A stretch of 64,000 bases of DNA, from the NCBI RefSeq assembly GCF_002029235.1, contig NZ_MZGV01000025.1, positions 1-64,000 on the forward strand, in the 5' to 3' direction. Below are positions 1 to 9,316 of the stretch, piece by piece (within the stretch, counting starts at the first letter, position 1; every line of letters starts with the position of its first letter). The position numbers were made by a program, and so were the translations under genes. Origin of the DNA: Clostridium oryzae. GTDB lineage: Bacteria; Bacillota; Clostridia; Clostridiales; Clostridiaceae. A model generated the notes under the pieces. The model was given only the letters and a program-made list of their open reading frames with translations. It had not been told where the DNA came from and searched no databases.

Positions 1-55
1 TTGTATAACAGTTTACTTACTGTTATTTATACTATATATTACTTACCCCTGCTTT

Positions 56-76
56 TCAACCCAAATTATTTTTCAT
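56..76 (-). other. Possible 6-codon mini-ORF with a very strong ribosome site
   Basis: On the minus strand an AAGGAGGTGAT sequence, nearly perfectly complementary to the 16S anti-SD, sits just before an ATG. It is followed by only five codons and a TGA (peptide MKNNLG). An inverted repeat (AACAGT/ACTGTT) follows towards the left edge. It could be a leader ORF for a gene beyond the window, or chance. The rest of positions 1-292 shows no gene apart from the ribosome site of the next ORF. Confidence 0.2.
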
Positions 77-292
77 AATCACCTCCTTAACTGTTATCTT
101 TAATTTTTGCAAAATATATATACGATATAGAAAAGCAATTTAGGTATGCTCAGAATTATATCGGTTTAAATAATTCCAGGTAGGTTTTTTCCAATTTATT
201 ACACTTGCCTAGAAATTTTTAAAATACATTAATATCCCCCTATGAAGCTTTCTAAGTTTAAGATATTATAGTGCTGTAAGGAGCTGATATTT

Positions 293-703
293 ATGAAAAA
301 TGTTATAAAAGATATTCTTCTAGATGAATTCCAAGATGAAGTAGAAAACTCCCTAATTAGACATAAAAGCATTCTTGATACATTAACAAAATTTCAGGAG
401 TCGAATTCTCGAGTAAATAGAGCTATAGCAAAAGCAGTTACAAGTTGCGGATGTATTGAAGTCAATGCAGGCAAACAGCATATGCCAACTGACAAAGATG
501 TATTAGAAGATTTAAATAAGTGTCTAAGCTCTCATTTACAAGGAAAACTTTGTGACAATTGCAGAGAAAGAATAGAATTTGAAATAGGTAATAACATATT
601 TTATCTCACAGCTTTATGTAACTTACTCGATATAAATATTTACGATATATTAATTAGGGAAGCTGATAAAATAACTACTCTTGGTAAATATAATTTAAGA
701 TAA
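293..703 (+). CDS. Conserved small clostridial protein, MazG-like/DUF1573-type annotation
   Basis: A 136-residue soluble protein with no signal peptide or membrane segment. The start is supported by an AAGGAG site about 9 bases upstream of the ATG. It has a central TSCGC motif (about residues 50-54) and a CDNC pair near residue 88. Its C-terminal half is helical, with a run resembling the end of MazG-like folds (EIGNNIFYLTALCNLLDI, then a TLGKYN tail). I recall this family as a clostridial protein usually annotated DUF1573 or MazG-like, but the family name is uncertain and no catalytic acidic cluster of a true MazG is evident. It converges on disA with a 48-base gap and no obvious strong terminator. 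Function unknown; the ORF itself is secure. Confidence 0.8.
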   Translation: MKNVIKDILLDEFQDEVENSLIRHKSILDTLTKFQESNSRVNRAIAKAVTSCGCIEVNAGKQHMPTDKDVLEDLNKCLSSHLQGKLCDNCRERIEFEIGNNIFYLTALCNLLDINIYDILIREADKITTLGKYNLR

Positions 704-751
704 TTATAGCAGATTAGATATAATGCTTATAGTAATGTTTACTGAATTATA

Positions 752-1810
752 TTATTTATTAAGCTGAAGTCTATCATATATTTTTTTTAGTCCATTTTTT
801 ATACTCCTAGCCCTAGCCTCCCCTATGCCCTCTACTTTATCAAGTTCATCAATTGAGGCTACCATTATGGATTTTAATTCTTTAAAGTTTTTAACTAGGT
901 TTTCTATAACGTTAACTGGTATTCTAGGAATTTTATTAAGCATTCTATACCCTCTTGGAGAAATTAACGTATCCATTAATGGTACGCCTATATATCCCAT
1001 TTGTTTTGCTATATTTTCCGAATTTAATATATCTACCGAATTCATTTGCTGAATGCTTTTGTAAATATCGTTAAATTGCAAATTCGTTCTGCAGTAGTCT
1101 CTAATAAGTAATACACCGTCTTCTTCTATACATTGTATAAGTTCATTAAGTTGCATAAAAATAAGTCTGCCCTCATTCCCAAGCTCACAGATATACCTCT
1201 CAATCTCTCCTACAATTCTCATCACCATTTCCGTCCTCTGTATCGCTGTTACAACGTCATATAATGTACAAATATCTTGAAATTCCAATAAATTCAAATT
1301 ATCTATAACCTTATTTAATACTGCTACATATTTTTCTAAAGTCTGTATAGCTTGATTAGCTCTCGCTAAAATAACACTGCTATCCCTAAGTATATACTTA
1401 AAGTCATTTTTATAAATAGTTATTATGTGTCTTCTCTGGGAAATAGCTATAACAATGGCACCAGTTTGTTTTGCTGCTCTATGTGCAGTTCTGTGTCTAG
1501 TACCTGTCTCGAATGTAGGAACAGACGAATCAGGTATCAACTGTGTATTTGCAAACACTATTTTTTTTAGATCACTGCTTACTATTATGGCCCCATCCAT
1601 TTTAGCAAGTTCATATATATACGCCGGATTATAGTCAGAATTTATACTAAAACCACCGTCAACGATTTTTAGTATGTTCTCATTATCCCCTAATACAATT
1701 AGTGCTCCAGTGTTAGCTCTCAGTATATTTTCCATTCCTTCTCTAAGTGGAGTGCCTGGAGCTAAAATCTTCAAAATATTTTTCAACTCTTTGTCTTTTT
1801 CTAACCTCAT
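752..1810 (-). CDS. disA: DNA integrity scanning protein DisA, diadenylate cyclase
   Basis: A 352-residue protein that makes cyclic di-AMP from two ATP and scans DNA for branched structures. The N-terminal DAC domain carries the diagnostic DGA motif (residues 72-74) and RHR motif (105-107, in [11 protein letters not shown]). A helical linker follows, and the C-terminal helix-hairpin-helix DNA-binding region contains GIGEARA (about 330-336). The length is normal for the family. An AGGTGAT ribosome site lies close before the ATG. It is downstream of radA on the same strand, the conserved radA-disA order of Firmicutes, with a 187-base gap that holds no other gene. A c-di-AMP receptor (darA) is encoded 10 kb away. 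Confidence 0.97.
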   Translation of the reverse strand: MRLEKDKELKNILKILAPGTPLREGMENILRANTGALIVLGDNENILKIVDGGFSINSDYNPAYIYELAKMDGAIIVSSDLKKIVFANTQLIPDSSVPTFETGTRHRTAHRAAKQTGAIVIAISQRRHIITIYKNDFKYILRDSSVILARANQAIQTLEKYVAVLNKVIDNLNLLEFQDICTLYDVVTAIQRTEMVMRIVGEIERYICELGNEGRLIFMQLNELIQCIEEDGVLLIRDYCRTNLQFNDIYKSIQQMNSVDILNSENIAKQMGYIGVPLMDTLISPRGYRMLNKIPRIPVNVIENLVKNFKELKSIMVASIDELDKVEGIGEARARSIKNGLKKIYDRLQLNK

Positions 1811-1997
1811 ACTATCACCTACTATTATAAGCTATATAAATGTAAATAATTTATATTTTCATTTATAAATATTAAACATTTTATTAAATTATTATTCACT
1901 AATTGTAAAATTTATTGCTAAATACAATTTATTCACACCATATAGCTAATAGTATACTTTAGGTTTCAATAATTAGACTACATTATAACCGTTGCCT

Positions 1998-3356
1998 TTA
2001 GAAAATATTGTGTAGAGATTCTTTTAATGTTGAAGGTGCTATTATATTTATATTTTCTCCATTTATAGATAATTTATTCTTTTTTGGTATTAATACATTC
2101 TTGAATCCAAGTTTTGCTGCCTCTTTTACTAATCTATCACAAGAGGCGATCGGACGTATCTCTCCTGTTAATCCAACCTCTCCTACTATCATAAGCTTCT
2201 CTAGTTTTATTTCTTTAGCATTAATACTGGAAATAAGGGCCACTGCCATTCCCAAGTCAGCAAAAGTCCCATCAATATTCAGACCTCCAACTACGTTTAC
2301 ATATACATCATATTTATAAAACGGTAGTCTAAGCTTTTTTTCCAATACAGCTAATATCAAATTAAGTCTACTCGTATCTATACCAACAACTGTTCTTCTA
2401 GGATTAACCATTTTTGTTTCTGTTACTAATGCTTGAATCTCAACTAGTATTGGCCTTGTTCCTTCCATAATACCTATTACTGCTGAGCCTTCAGCATTAA
2501 AGCTTGCATCTTCAAGAAATAGCCTAGATGGATCGGATATCTGAATTAGTCCCTTATCTCTCATCTCAAATACACCTATTTCACTTGTAGTTCCAAATCT
2601 GTTTTTGACAGATCTTAATATTCTTATTTCTTCTGTTCTTTCTCCTTCAAAAGAAAGGACAGTATCAACCATGTGTTCTAAGACCCTTGGGCCTGCTAGC
2701 TCTCCCTGCTTCGTTACATGTGCTACTATAAAAAATGGTATGTTATTGTTTTTTGCGACACGCATCATATGGTTTGAACATTCTCTTACCTGCGAAACAC
2801 TACCAGGCGCAGATGACATGGTATCTATATACATAGTTTGAACTGAATCAATTATAACAAATGACGGTTTAATATCTTCAATATGCCTTTCTACTATCTC
2901 AAGGTTTGTTTCTGATAATATATATAAGTTCTTAGACGTTATATTTAATCTATCGGCCCTTATCTTTATCTGTTCCTCTGATTCTTCACCTGATATATAT
3001 AAAACAATTCCATATTTTTCAGCTATATTACTAGCTGTTTGAAGAAGTAAGGTTGATTTCCCTATGCCAGGATCACCAGATATAAGAGTAAGTGATCCTT
3101 TTACAAGCCCTCCCCCTAAAACTCTATTCAATTCCTCTATGCCAGTATCATATCTTTCTATATTTCCTGATTTAATATTCACAATACTTTGAGGATTGCT
3201 TTTTATTAGTATATCCGTATATTTAGTACTAGGCTTTTCTTTTTTTTCTTCTTCGCTCATACTGTTCCAAGTTCCACAATCCGGGCACTTTCCTAACCAT
3301 TTAGGCGATTCATACCCACATTGCTGGCATACATAGACAGTTTTAGTTTTGACCAC
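1998..3356 (-). CDS. radA: DNA repair protein RadA
   Basis: A 452-residue RecA-related ATPase acting in recombinational repair as a branch-migration factor. An N-terminal zinc finger (C10, C13, C24, C27) is followed by the Walker A GDPGIGKST (residues 94-102), the RadA-specific KNRFG motif (251-255) and a C-terminal Lon-like domain (about 300-452, including the GGLNIDG stretch). The start codon is GTG, 10 bases after AAGGAG. Only 84 bases separate it from clpC. That gap holds a terminator and a promoter with an extended -10, so it is probably transcribed independently of the heat-shock operon. Confidence 0.97.
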   Translation of the reverse strand: MVKTKTVYVCQQCGYESPKWLGKCPDCGTWNSMSEEEKKEKPSTKYTDILIKSNPQSIVNIKSGNIERYDTGIEELNRVLGGGLVKGSLTLISGDPGIGKSTLLLQTASNIAEKYGIVLYISGEESEEQIKIRADRLNITSKNLYILSETNLEIVERHIEDIKPSFVIIDSVQTMYIDTMSSAPGSVSQVRECSNHMMRVAKNNNIPFFIVAHVTKQGELAGPRVLEHMVDTVLSFEGERTEEIRILRSVKNRFGTTSEIGVFEMRDKGLIQISDPSRLFLEDASFNAEGSAVIGIMEGTRPILVEIQALVTETKMVNPRRTVVGIDTSRLNLILAVLEKKLRLPFYKYDVYVNVVGGLNIDGTFADLGMAVALISSINAKEIKLEKLMIVGEVGLTGEIRPIASCDRLVKEAAKLGFKNVLIPKKNKLSINGENINIIAPSTLKESLHNIF

Positions 3357-3392
3357 CCAAAACCAGCTCCTTACATTTCATAACTTTATAAC

Positions 3393-3401
3393 ATTATACC
3401 A
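3393..3401 (-). promoter_or_regulatory. Extended -10 promoter for radA
   Basis: The minus strand reads TGGTATAAT, a perfect extended -10 (TGnTATAAT), between the clpC terminator and the radA ribosome site. The -35 position would fall inside the terminator stem and has no good match, as is typical of extended -10 promoters. Confidence 0.6.
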
Positions 3402-3403
3402 CT

Positions 3404-3435
3404 AAAAAGCTGCCATAATATCATGGCAGCTTTTT
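3404..3435 (-). terminator. Rho-independent terminator after clpC
   Basis: A perfect 13-base stem (AAAAAGCTGCCAT with its complement) around a 6-base loop, with T-runs on both strands. It lies directly after the clpC stop and ends the ctsR-mcsA-mcsB-clpC operon. Confidence 0.9.
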
Positions 3436-3440
3436 GATAA

Positions 3441-5894
3441 CTATGAGTTATATTGCAGCTCATTTTGAAATTTGAATTCACCATTTTCCGCAGAAATTAC
3501 GATTCTACCGCCCGTTTTTAGGTTTCCACTTAGTATCTCTTCAGATAATCTATCCTCTACGATCTTAGTTATAGCCCTTCTCAAAGGTCTTGCACCATAT
3601 ACAGGATCGAATCCTTCTTTGGCTAATAGTGTCTCAGCTTCATCAGAAAATTCAATTTCTATTCCTCTTTGTGAAAGTCTCTCACTAACAGATTTTAACA
3701 TCAGTGATACTATTTCTCTTAAATCTTCCTCTTCTAATTGATGGAAAACTACAGTATCATCTATCCTATTCAGAAATTCTGGTCTGAAATTCTTTTTTAA
3801 TTCTTCAAGTATATTTTCCTTCATCTTCTCGTATTCTGTTGAATATTCGTTCTTAGCATTAGTTGAAAATCCCATTGATTGTTGTTTCTTTATTGTAGAT
3901 GCTCCTACATTAGACGTCATTATTACTATTGTATTCTTAAAGTTAACTGTCTTTCCTTTTCCATCTGTCAACCTTCCATCCTCCAGTATCTGAAGCAATA
4001 TATTAAATACGTCTGGGTGAGCTTTTTCAATTTCATCCAACAGTACTACAGAATATGGTCTCCTTCTAACCTTTTCGGTAAGTTGACCTCCTTCTTCGTA
4101 GCCTACATATCCTGGAGGCGAACCAATAAGTCTCGACACAGTATGTTTCTCCATGTATTCTGACATATCTATTCTTATCATATTGTTCTCATCACCAAAC
4201 ATAGCTTCAGCTAAAGCTTTGCAAAGTTCCGTTTTACCAACTCCAGTAGGTCCTAAAAATATAAATGAACCAATAGGTCTTTTAGGATCTTTTAATCCAA
4301 CTCTTGCTCTTCTTACTGCCCTAGCTATAGATTTTACTGCTTCATCTTGACCTACAACTCTATTATGAAGAGTTTCTTCAAGTTTTAAAAGTCTTTCTGA
4401 CTCTTTCTCAGTTAACTTTTGAACTGGTATATTGGCCCATCTAGAAATAACTGCAGCGATTTCTTCCTCAGATACTATCTGCTTTGAAACACCACTTTGA
4501 GTCATCCAATTTTTTTTCTGATTTTCTAGCTTATCTTTAAGCTCTTTTTCTAAGTCTCTAAGTCTAGCTGCTTTCTCAAAATCTTGTACTTTTATTGCAT
4601 CCTCCTTCTCTTTTGCAGTCTTTTCCATCCTTTCCTCAATTTCCTTAAGATCAGGCGGTGCAGTAAGATTCTGTATTCTGACTTTAGCTCCTGCTTCGTC
4701 GATAAGATCTATAGCCTTATCAGGTAAGTATCTATCTGTTATATACCTATCTGATAGATTAACAGCAGCCTCAACAGCTTCATCAGTAAACTTTACTCCA
4801 TGATGAGCTTCATATTTGTCTCTAAGTCCCTTTAATATTTGAATAGCCTCTTCTTTTGTAGGTTCTCCTACATTTACAGGCTGAAATCTTCTTTCCAAAG
4901 CAGAATCTTTCTCTATATACTTTCTGTATTCATCTATCGTAGTAGCTCCAATACATTGAAGTTCTCCTCTAGCTAATGCAGGCTTTAAAATATTGGATGC
5001 ATCTATTGCCCCTTCAGCTCCACCAGCACCTATAATGGTATGAACTTCATCTATAAAAAGTATAACGTTATTTACACTTCTTATCTCTTCCATTACCTTC
5101 TTCAATCTTTCCTCAAATTCGCCTCTATATTTAGAACCAGCTATCATAGATGAAAGATCAAGGGTAACTACTCTTTTATTTTTTATTATTTCCGGAATGT
5201 TTCCTTCGACTATTCTCTGAGCTAGCCCCTCAACTATAGCAGTTTTACCTACTCCAGGATCTCCAATGAGACACGGATTGTTCTTCATACGCCTGCAGAG
5301 TATCTCAAGTACCCTTTCAGTCTCACTGCTTCTACCTATTACTGGATCTAGCTTTCCCTCTCTAGCAAGTTCTGTTAAGTCCCTACCAAATTGATTCAAA
5401 TTAGGTGTAGCCGGATCTTCATGAGACGTATTTTCACCATTTTTACCACTCTCTTCTCCCGTAATGCTTTGAATTATTTCTTTTCTAAGCTTTTCAAAAT
5501 CTACACCCAGATTACTTAAGATAGTATATGCTACACCCTCTGATTCTCTTACTAAAGCCAGCAGTATATGTTCTGGTGTAATATAATTGTGATTTAAATT
5601 TCTTGCTTCCACTAAACTGAGGTCAAGAAGTCTCTTTGTTCTTGGAGTAAGAGGGACCTCATTTTTGTAAAATTCCAGATCGCCCTGGCCTTCAAACTGA
5701 TTCACCATATTTTTAACGTTCTCTAGGTTTACATTCATTTTTTCCAGAAGCTTTCTGCCTATACCCTCTTCCTCTCTTAGCAGCCCTAGAAGTATATGCT
5801 CTGTTCCAACATACCCATGTCTGAAACTTTTAGCTTCTTCTTGAGCATATATTAGGACCTTCTGAGATCTCTCACTAAATCTACTAAACATCAT
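3441..5894 (-). CDS. clpC: AAA+ unfoldase ClpC
   Basis: An 817-residue HSP100 ATPase that feeds substrates to ClpP. It has an N-terminal Clp repeat domain (about 1-145), a first AAA module with Walker A GDPGVGKT (211-218), a UVR-containing middle domain (about 425-455), and a second AAA module with Walker A GPTGVGKT (548-555) and a C-terminal D2 small domain. Two adjacent ATGs exist; the first follows GGAGGTG by 6 bases. It is the last gene of the CtsR operon, 23 bases after mcsB, and is followed by a strong terminator. The arginine kinase McsB upstream marks substrates for ClpC-ClpP. Confidence 0.98.
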   Translation of the reverse strand: MMFSRFSERSQKVLIYAQEEAKSFRHGYVGTEHILLGLLREEEGIGRKLLEKMNVNLENVKNMVNQFEGQGDLEFYKNEVPLTPRTKRLLDLSLVEARNLNHNYITPEHILLALVRESEGVAYTILSNLGVDFEKLRKEIIQSITGEESGKNGENTSHEDPATPNLNQFGRDLTELAREGKLDPVIGRSSETERVLEILCRRMKNNPCLIGDPGVGKTAIVEGLAQRIVEGNIPEIIKNKRVVTLDLSSMIAGSKYRGEFEERLKKVMEEIRSVNNVILFIDEVHTIIGAGGAEGAIDASNILKPALARGELQCIGATTIDEYRKYIEKDSALERRFQPVNVGEPTKEEAIQILKGLRDKYEAHHGVKFTDEAVEAAVNLSDRYITDRYLPDKAIDLIDEAGAKVRIQNLTAPPDLKEIEERMEKTAKEKEDAIKVQDFEKAARLRDLEKELKDKLENQKKNWMTQSGVSKQIVSEEEIAAVISRWANIPVQKLTEKESERLLKLEETLHNRVVGQDEAVKSIARAVRRARVGLKDPKRPIGSFIFLGPTGVGKTELCKALAEAMFGDENNMIRIDMSEYMEKHTVSRLIGSPPGYVGYEEGGQLTEKVRRRPYSVVLLDEIEKAHPDVFNILLQILEDGRLTDGKGKTVNFKNTIVIMTSNVGASTIKKQQSMGFSTNAKNEYSTEYEKMKENILEELKKNFRPEFLNRIDDTVVFHQLEEEDLREIVSLMLKSVSERLSQRGIEIEFSDEAETLLAKEGFDPVYGARPLRRAITKIVEDRLSEEILSGNLKTGGRIVISAENGEFKFQNELQYNS

Positions 5895-5917
5895 TTTTCA
5901 CACCTCCATTTGGTTTT

Positions 5918-6946
5918 TTATACTTTGTTAAACGCCTCTTTAACTATTCTCGCTCTGTTTATATCTCTTTCTTTCTCGTTTAGTTTAGTGTTTAATTTAC
6001 TTTGGAGTGTTGACGGTTGTGTATCTATAATAAGGCTATTAAGTGTACCCTTCTTCACATCTTTTATTATACCAAGCTCTACACCCATCCTCACATTAGA
6101 CAATAAGTCCAAACACTCTGTAGAATTTAGTAAAACAGCATTTTTTAATATACCAATTGATCTATATATTTTATCTTCTATATCATACTTATATGCTTTA
6201 ATTAGGCTTTCTCTAGTAGCCTGTTCCTGATTAATAACCTGTCTTACAACAACTTCAAGATTTGTTATTATATCTTCTTCAGTGTAGCCTAAAGTTATTT
6301 GATTAGATATTTGATATAAATTTCCTTGAGCCTTTGTGCCCTCTCCATAAAGTCCTCTTATCGTCATCCCGACTTGAGTAAGAACTTTTAATATTTCATT
6401 CATCTGGTTATTCATAGTCAAAGCTGGTAAATGAACCATTGCGGACGCTCTCATTCCTGTTCCCAAGTTGGTTGGACACGCTGTTATATATCCAAGCTTT
6501 TCGTCAAAAGCGAAATCCAAATTTTCATCAAGCTTATCATCAAGTTTATTAGCCATTTTATAACATTCTGGAAGATTTAATCCACCTGTAATCGCCTGAA
6601 GTCTTATATGATCCTCCTCATTAAGCATTATACTTATAGTTTCGTCTTTATTCAAAATAAATGCCGCTGCATCCTTATGATTTATTAAATCAGGACTAAT
6701 TAAATGCTGCTCAAAATATTTACTGTTTTGCAGGGAATCATTATTCCAAAGATAAATACTTTTATAGTTTTCCCTCATTTCATCCGAAGTATAAAAAGCT
6801 TTCTCAATATTATTTACTACCTCTTTACCTGATGCTACATCTAGCTTATTAGGAAAAGGAATACCATTTATATTTCTTGCAAGCCTTATTCTACTGCTCA
6901 GCACAAGATCCTCTGGGGCATTGTCATATTCTTGCCAATTATCCAT
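5918..6946 (-). CDS. mcsB: Protein arginine kinase McsB
   Basis: A 342-residue member of the ATP:guanido phosphotransferase fold that phosphorylates arginine residues in proteins, including the DNA-binding domain of CtsR, and marks proteins for ClpCP. The N-terminal SSRIRLARN motif (about residues 17-25) and the C-terminal catalytic domain with the TNLGTGMRASAMVHLP segment are characteristic. A GGGGGG ribosome site overlaps the end of mcsA, one base separates the mcsA stop from this ATG, and the pair is probably translationally coupled. McsA is its activator. Confidence 0.97.
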   Translation of the reverse strand: MDNWQEYDNAPEDLVLSSRIRLARNINGIPFPNKLDVASGKEVVNNIEKAFYTSDEMRENYKSIYLWNNDSLQNSKYFEQHLISPDLINHKDAAAFILNKDETISIMLNEEDHIRLQAITGGLNLPECYKMANKLDDKLDENLDFAFDEKLGYITACPTNLGTGMRASAMVHLPALTMNNQMNEILKVLTQVGMTIRGLYGEGTKAQGNLYQISNQITLGYTEEDIITNLEVVVRQVINQEQATRESLIKAYKYDIEDKIYRSIGILKNAVLLNSTECLDLLSNVRMGVELGIIKDVKKGTLNSLIIDTQPSTLQSKLNTKLNEKERDINRARIVKEAFNKV

Positions 6947-6947
6947 G

Positions 6948-7472
6948 TTAATCCCCCCCTTCCTTTTGAAGCTTCTTTATTTCATCTCTTATTTGAGCTG
7001 CTCTTTCATACTCCTCAAGTAGTATAGCTTTCTGAAGTTCTTCTTTAAGTTTAACCATCTTTCTCTTATTTATTATCTCACTAGAAAACTTACCTGGTAT
7101 TTTACCTGAATGCTGTATATTATTTCCTTGAACCCTCTTTATAACAGGTACTATGCTATCATTAAAATTTTTATAGCAATTGCAGCACCCAACTAATCCT
7201 TTTTCCCTGAATTCACTATAAGTAGTGCCGCAAGATGGACAAGTTAGTGCATTAGATACCATACCTTGAGAAGACTGATCAATATAATCTGCAAGCCCGC
7301 CAAAAATATTTTGAAATGAAAAAGGATTTACAAAATTGATACCCATGCCAATACCAAGCTGATTGGTTTCTCTTGCACAGTTTTCACATAGATTTAGTTC
7401 TTGTTTTACTCCATTGATGATTTTAACTATATGAACCGATGCAACATTCTTTTTGCACATATCACAAATCAT
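6948..7472 (-). CDS. mcsA: McsA, UVR-domain activator of McsB
   Basis: A 174-residue zinc-binding adaptor. Paired CxxC motifs lie at the N terminus (C3/C6 and C29/C32), and a further set follows around residues 78-100 (TCPSCG and CCNC). The C terminus (about 138-174) is a UVR domain with the EEYERAAQIRDEI signature. It is the second gene of the CtsR operon, with AGGAGG before the ATG. It stimulates McsB kinase activity and helps inactivate CtsR under stress; both roles are known from the B. subtilis family. Confidence 0.95.
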   Translation of the reverse strand: MICDMCKKNVASVHIVKIINGVKQELNLCENCARETNQLGIGMGINFVNPFSFQNIFGGLADYIDQSSQGMVSNALTCPSCGTTYSEFREKGLVGCCNCYKNFNDSIVPVIKRVQGNNIQHSGKIPGKFSSEIINKRKMVKLKEELQKAILLEEYERAAQIRDEIKKLQKEGGD

Positions 7473-7494
7473 ATTAAACCTCCTATAACTACAT

Positions 7495-7950
7495 TTATTG
7501 CCATATTACCATAATCATAGTCTTAAGCATGTCTGCTCTTACTTTATTTATATTTTCACATAAAGCTAATATTCTATTATTAGTAGCAACTTTCATCAAA
7601 CTAGCCTCTCTATCACTAATCAAACCAGATTCTAACAACCCACTAATTATCTGAATTGCTTTATCGTTTGTTATATAATCTCCTATCTTATCCATTATTA
7701 TTTCTAGAAGATCATCGTCAGAAGAACATTCGACCTTTTTTATAATTATGCAGCCGCCGCCGCCTCTCTTACTTTCAATAAAATATCCTTTATCTGATGT
7801 AAACCTTGTGGTTAATACATAATTGATCTGTGAAGGTGCACAACTAAAATGATTAGCTAATTCATTCCTCTGGATCATAAGTTCTCTTTCCGTATTATCT
7901 TCTAAAAGAGCCTTTATAAATTGTTCTATAGTATCTGACAACCTCGCCAT
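7495..7950 (-). CDS. ctsR: Class III heat-shock repressor CtsR
   Basis: A 151-residue winged-helix repressor of clp genes. The N-terminal helix-turn-helix (about 20-50) is followed by the glycine-rich wing RGGGG at residues 62-66, whose arginine is the known target of McsB phosphorylation and of heat sensing. GGAGGTGAT precedes the ATG. It is the first gene of a four-gene operon (ctsR-mcsA-mcsB-clpC), and a CtsR-type operator lies between its -10 box and the ribosome site, so it is autoregulated. Confidence 0.97.
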   Translation of the reverse strand: MARLSDTIEQFIKALLEDNTERELMIQRNELANHFSCAPSQINYVLTTRFTSDKGYFIESKRGGGGCIIIKKVECSSDDDLLEIIMDKIGDYITNDKAIQIISGLLESGLISDREASLMKVATNNRILALCENINKVRADMLKTMIMVIWQ

Positions 7951-7966
7951 AGCATCACCTCCAGAC

Positions 7967-8012
7967 TTTGTCTTTCTTTGACCTTAATATAATAATAACT
8001 ATTGTTTAACAA
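7967..8012 (-). promoter_or_regulatory. Sigma-A promoter and CtsR operator of the ctsR operon
   Basis: Read on the minus strand: -35 TTGTTA (8007-8012), a 17-base spacer, -10 TATTAA (7984-7989), then GGTCAAA-GAA-AGACAAA (7967-7983). The last part is the tandem heptamer CtsR box (consensus RGTCAAA-NAN-RGTCAAA) with one mismatch in the second half. The operator covers the expected start point of transcription, fitting repression by blocking RNA polymerase. Confidence 0.85.
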
Positions 8013-8180
8013 CTTTACAATTTTATTATTTACGACGTATACTAACTTTTTCCAATAATATCTCTCATTTTCTTTATCTTTCTTCATTTTACTTAAAATT
8101 ATTTCTATTTTCATTAATATAAAATAGTATTAAAATAAAATACTATAAATGATTATTATATAATTAAAGAAGGTGAGAAT

Positions 8181-8816
8181 GTGAAAATTACATGGTATGG
8201 GCACTCGTGTTTCCTATTGGAAAATTCATCAGGTAAAAAGCTCTTAACAGATCCCTTTGATCCATCTATCGGATATAGTGCTATATCCGATAGTGTAGAT
8301 ATTGTAACAATAAGTCATCATCATTATGATCATGATTGTACTGATTACTTAAAAGGTACTCCTAAAATCATAGATTCTTTAGTGAAATGTAATTTAAACG
8401 GCTTTTCTATACAAGGTATCCCTTGTTACCATGATAAATTCAAAGGGCTTAAAAGAGGAAAAAATATTGCTTACATATATGAGTGCGATAATATAAGAAT
8501 ATGCCATTTAGGTGATTTAGGACATCTTCCCAATGAGGAATTCTATTCATATCTGCAGGATATAGACGCGCTGCTTATTCCTATTGGCGGTAACTTCACC
8601 ATCGATGGAACAGAAGCTGCTGAAATATCTAAAAGAATAAAAAGTCACATTATAATTCCAATGCATTACAAAACCCAATCCCTGCTATTACCTATAGAAG
8701 GAGCTGAAAAATTTATATCCGCTATGGGAAATGTCTCAAAGCTTAATTCTAACTTTACAGAAATATCTTCATCTGTATCAGAAATAAATAAGGTGCTGTT
8801 ACTAAATTGCAAATAA
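8181..8816 (+). CDS. UPF0173-type metal-dependent hydrolase (MBL fold)
   Basis: A 211-residue metallo-beta-lactamase-fold hydrolase of the UPF0173/YtkL type. The start MKITWYGHSCF is typical of the family. The metal-binding motif appears as HHHYDHD (residues 46-52), with a later histidine in GDLGHL (about 114-118) and the C-terminal IPMHY motif. No signal peptide. It is transcribed away from ctsR and ends in a bidirectional terminator shared with the convergent ferredoxin gene. The substrate is unknown. Confidence 0.9.
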   Translation: MKITWYGHSCFLLENSSGKKLLTDPFDPSIGYSAISDSVDIVTISHHHYDHDCTDYLKGTPKIIDSLVKCNLNGFSIQGIPCYHDKFKGLKRGKNIAYIYECDNIRICHLGDLGHLPNEEFYSYLQDIDALLIPIGGNFTIDGTEAAEISKRIKSHIIIPMHYKTQSLLLPIEGAEKFISAMGNVSKLNSNFTEISSSVSEINKVLLLNCK

Positions 8817-8845
8817 AAAAAGACCGCTTAAAGCGGTCTTTTTTT
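8815..8845. terminator. Bidirectional terminator
   Basis: A perfect stem (GACCGCTT with AAGCGGTC) flanked by seven A and seven T residues. It can end both the hydrolase on the plus strand and the ferredoxin on the minus strand, which converge here. Confidence 0.93.
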
Positions 8846-8854
8846 CACTAAGTA

Positions 8855-9025
8855 CTATTCCTGAGCTGGTGCTCCAACTGGACAGACATTTGCACAATTT
8901 CCGCATTCTATACAAGCGGATTCATCTATAACAAATTGAGTATCTCCTTGACTTATTGCACTTACAGGACATTCTGATGCACAAGCACCACAGCTTACAC
9001 ATGCGTCTGAAATTTTATATGCCAT
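8855..9025 (-). CDS. 2[4Fe-4S] clostridial-type ferredoxin
   Basis: A 56-residue low-potential electron carrier. Two cysteine clusters are intact: C9, C12, C15, C19 and C38, C41, C44, C48 (CVSCGACASECP and CIECGNCANVCP). The start is at MAYKIS because TAAGGAGGTG lies 5 bases upstream; an in-frame extension of eight codons further upstream would place the ribosome site inside the gene and is rejected. Monocistronic, with its own terminator. In clostridia such ferredoxins couple pyruvate oxidation to hydrogenase and related enzymes. Confidence 0.95.
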   Translation of the reverse strand: MAYKISDACVSCGACASECPVSAISQGDTQFVIDESACIECGNCANVCPVGAPAQE

Positions 9026-9102
9026 ATACGAACACCTCCTTAAATTCACATTTTATACGTCATTTATATTCTACCATGTTTATATAACTTTTAAAAGTTT
9101 TT

Positions 9103-9306
9103 TTATATAACAGTATAGCCTAAATCTTCGATAGATATAGCTATACTATCTAAACTAACAGAATGATTATCATATACAATACTTATTTCTTCTTTTTGGC
9201 GACTTATTTCGCAGGCAACTACCCCTTCATTCTCAGCTATGGCCCTTCTTATTTTGTTCACATCACTTATATTGCTTATTCCTCTTACTTTAAGCACAGC
9301 TTTCAC
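9103..9306 (-). CDS. Small HMA-like protein lacking the CxxC metal site
   Basis: A protein of about 67 residues that looks like a heavy-metal-associated (ferredoxin-like beta-alpha-beta) domain: a first strand KAVLKVRGIS, a helix DVNKIRRAIAENEGV, then strands and a C-terminal IEDLGYTVI typical of copper-chaperone folds. The GMTCxxC metal loop is replaced by GISNISDV, so no thiol metal site is present. The GTG start at 9306 is chosen because GAGGTG lies 6 bases upstream; an earlier GTG forms part of that ribosome site. The yaaT stop codon overlaps the ribosome site, so the gene is probably translationally coupled to yaaT. Role unknown. Confidence 0.8.
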   Translation of the reverse strand: MKAVLKVRGISNISDVNKIRRAIAENEGVVACEISRQKEEISIVYDNHSVSLDSIAISIEDLGYTVI

Positions 9307-9316
9307 AACTTTCACC

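Noticed and set aside
70-95. Plus-strand match to the 3' end of 16S rRNA (ATCACCTCCTT)
   Set aside because: It is simply the complement of a minus-strand ribosome site; no other 16S sequence is nearby.
7926-8114. 62-codon ORF upstream of ctsR
   Set aside because: It covers the ctsR promoter, operator and ribosome site and has no ribosome site itself.
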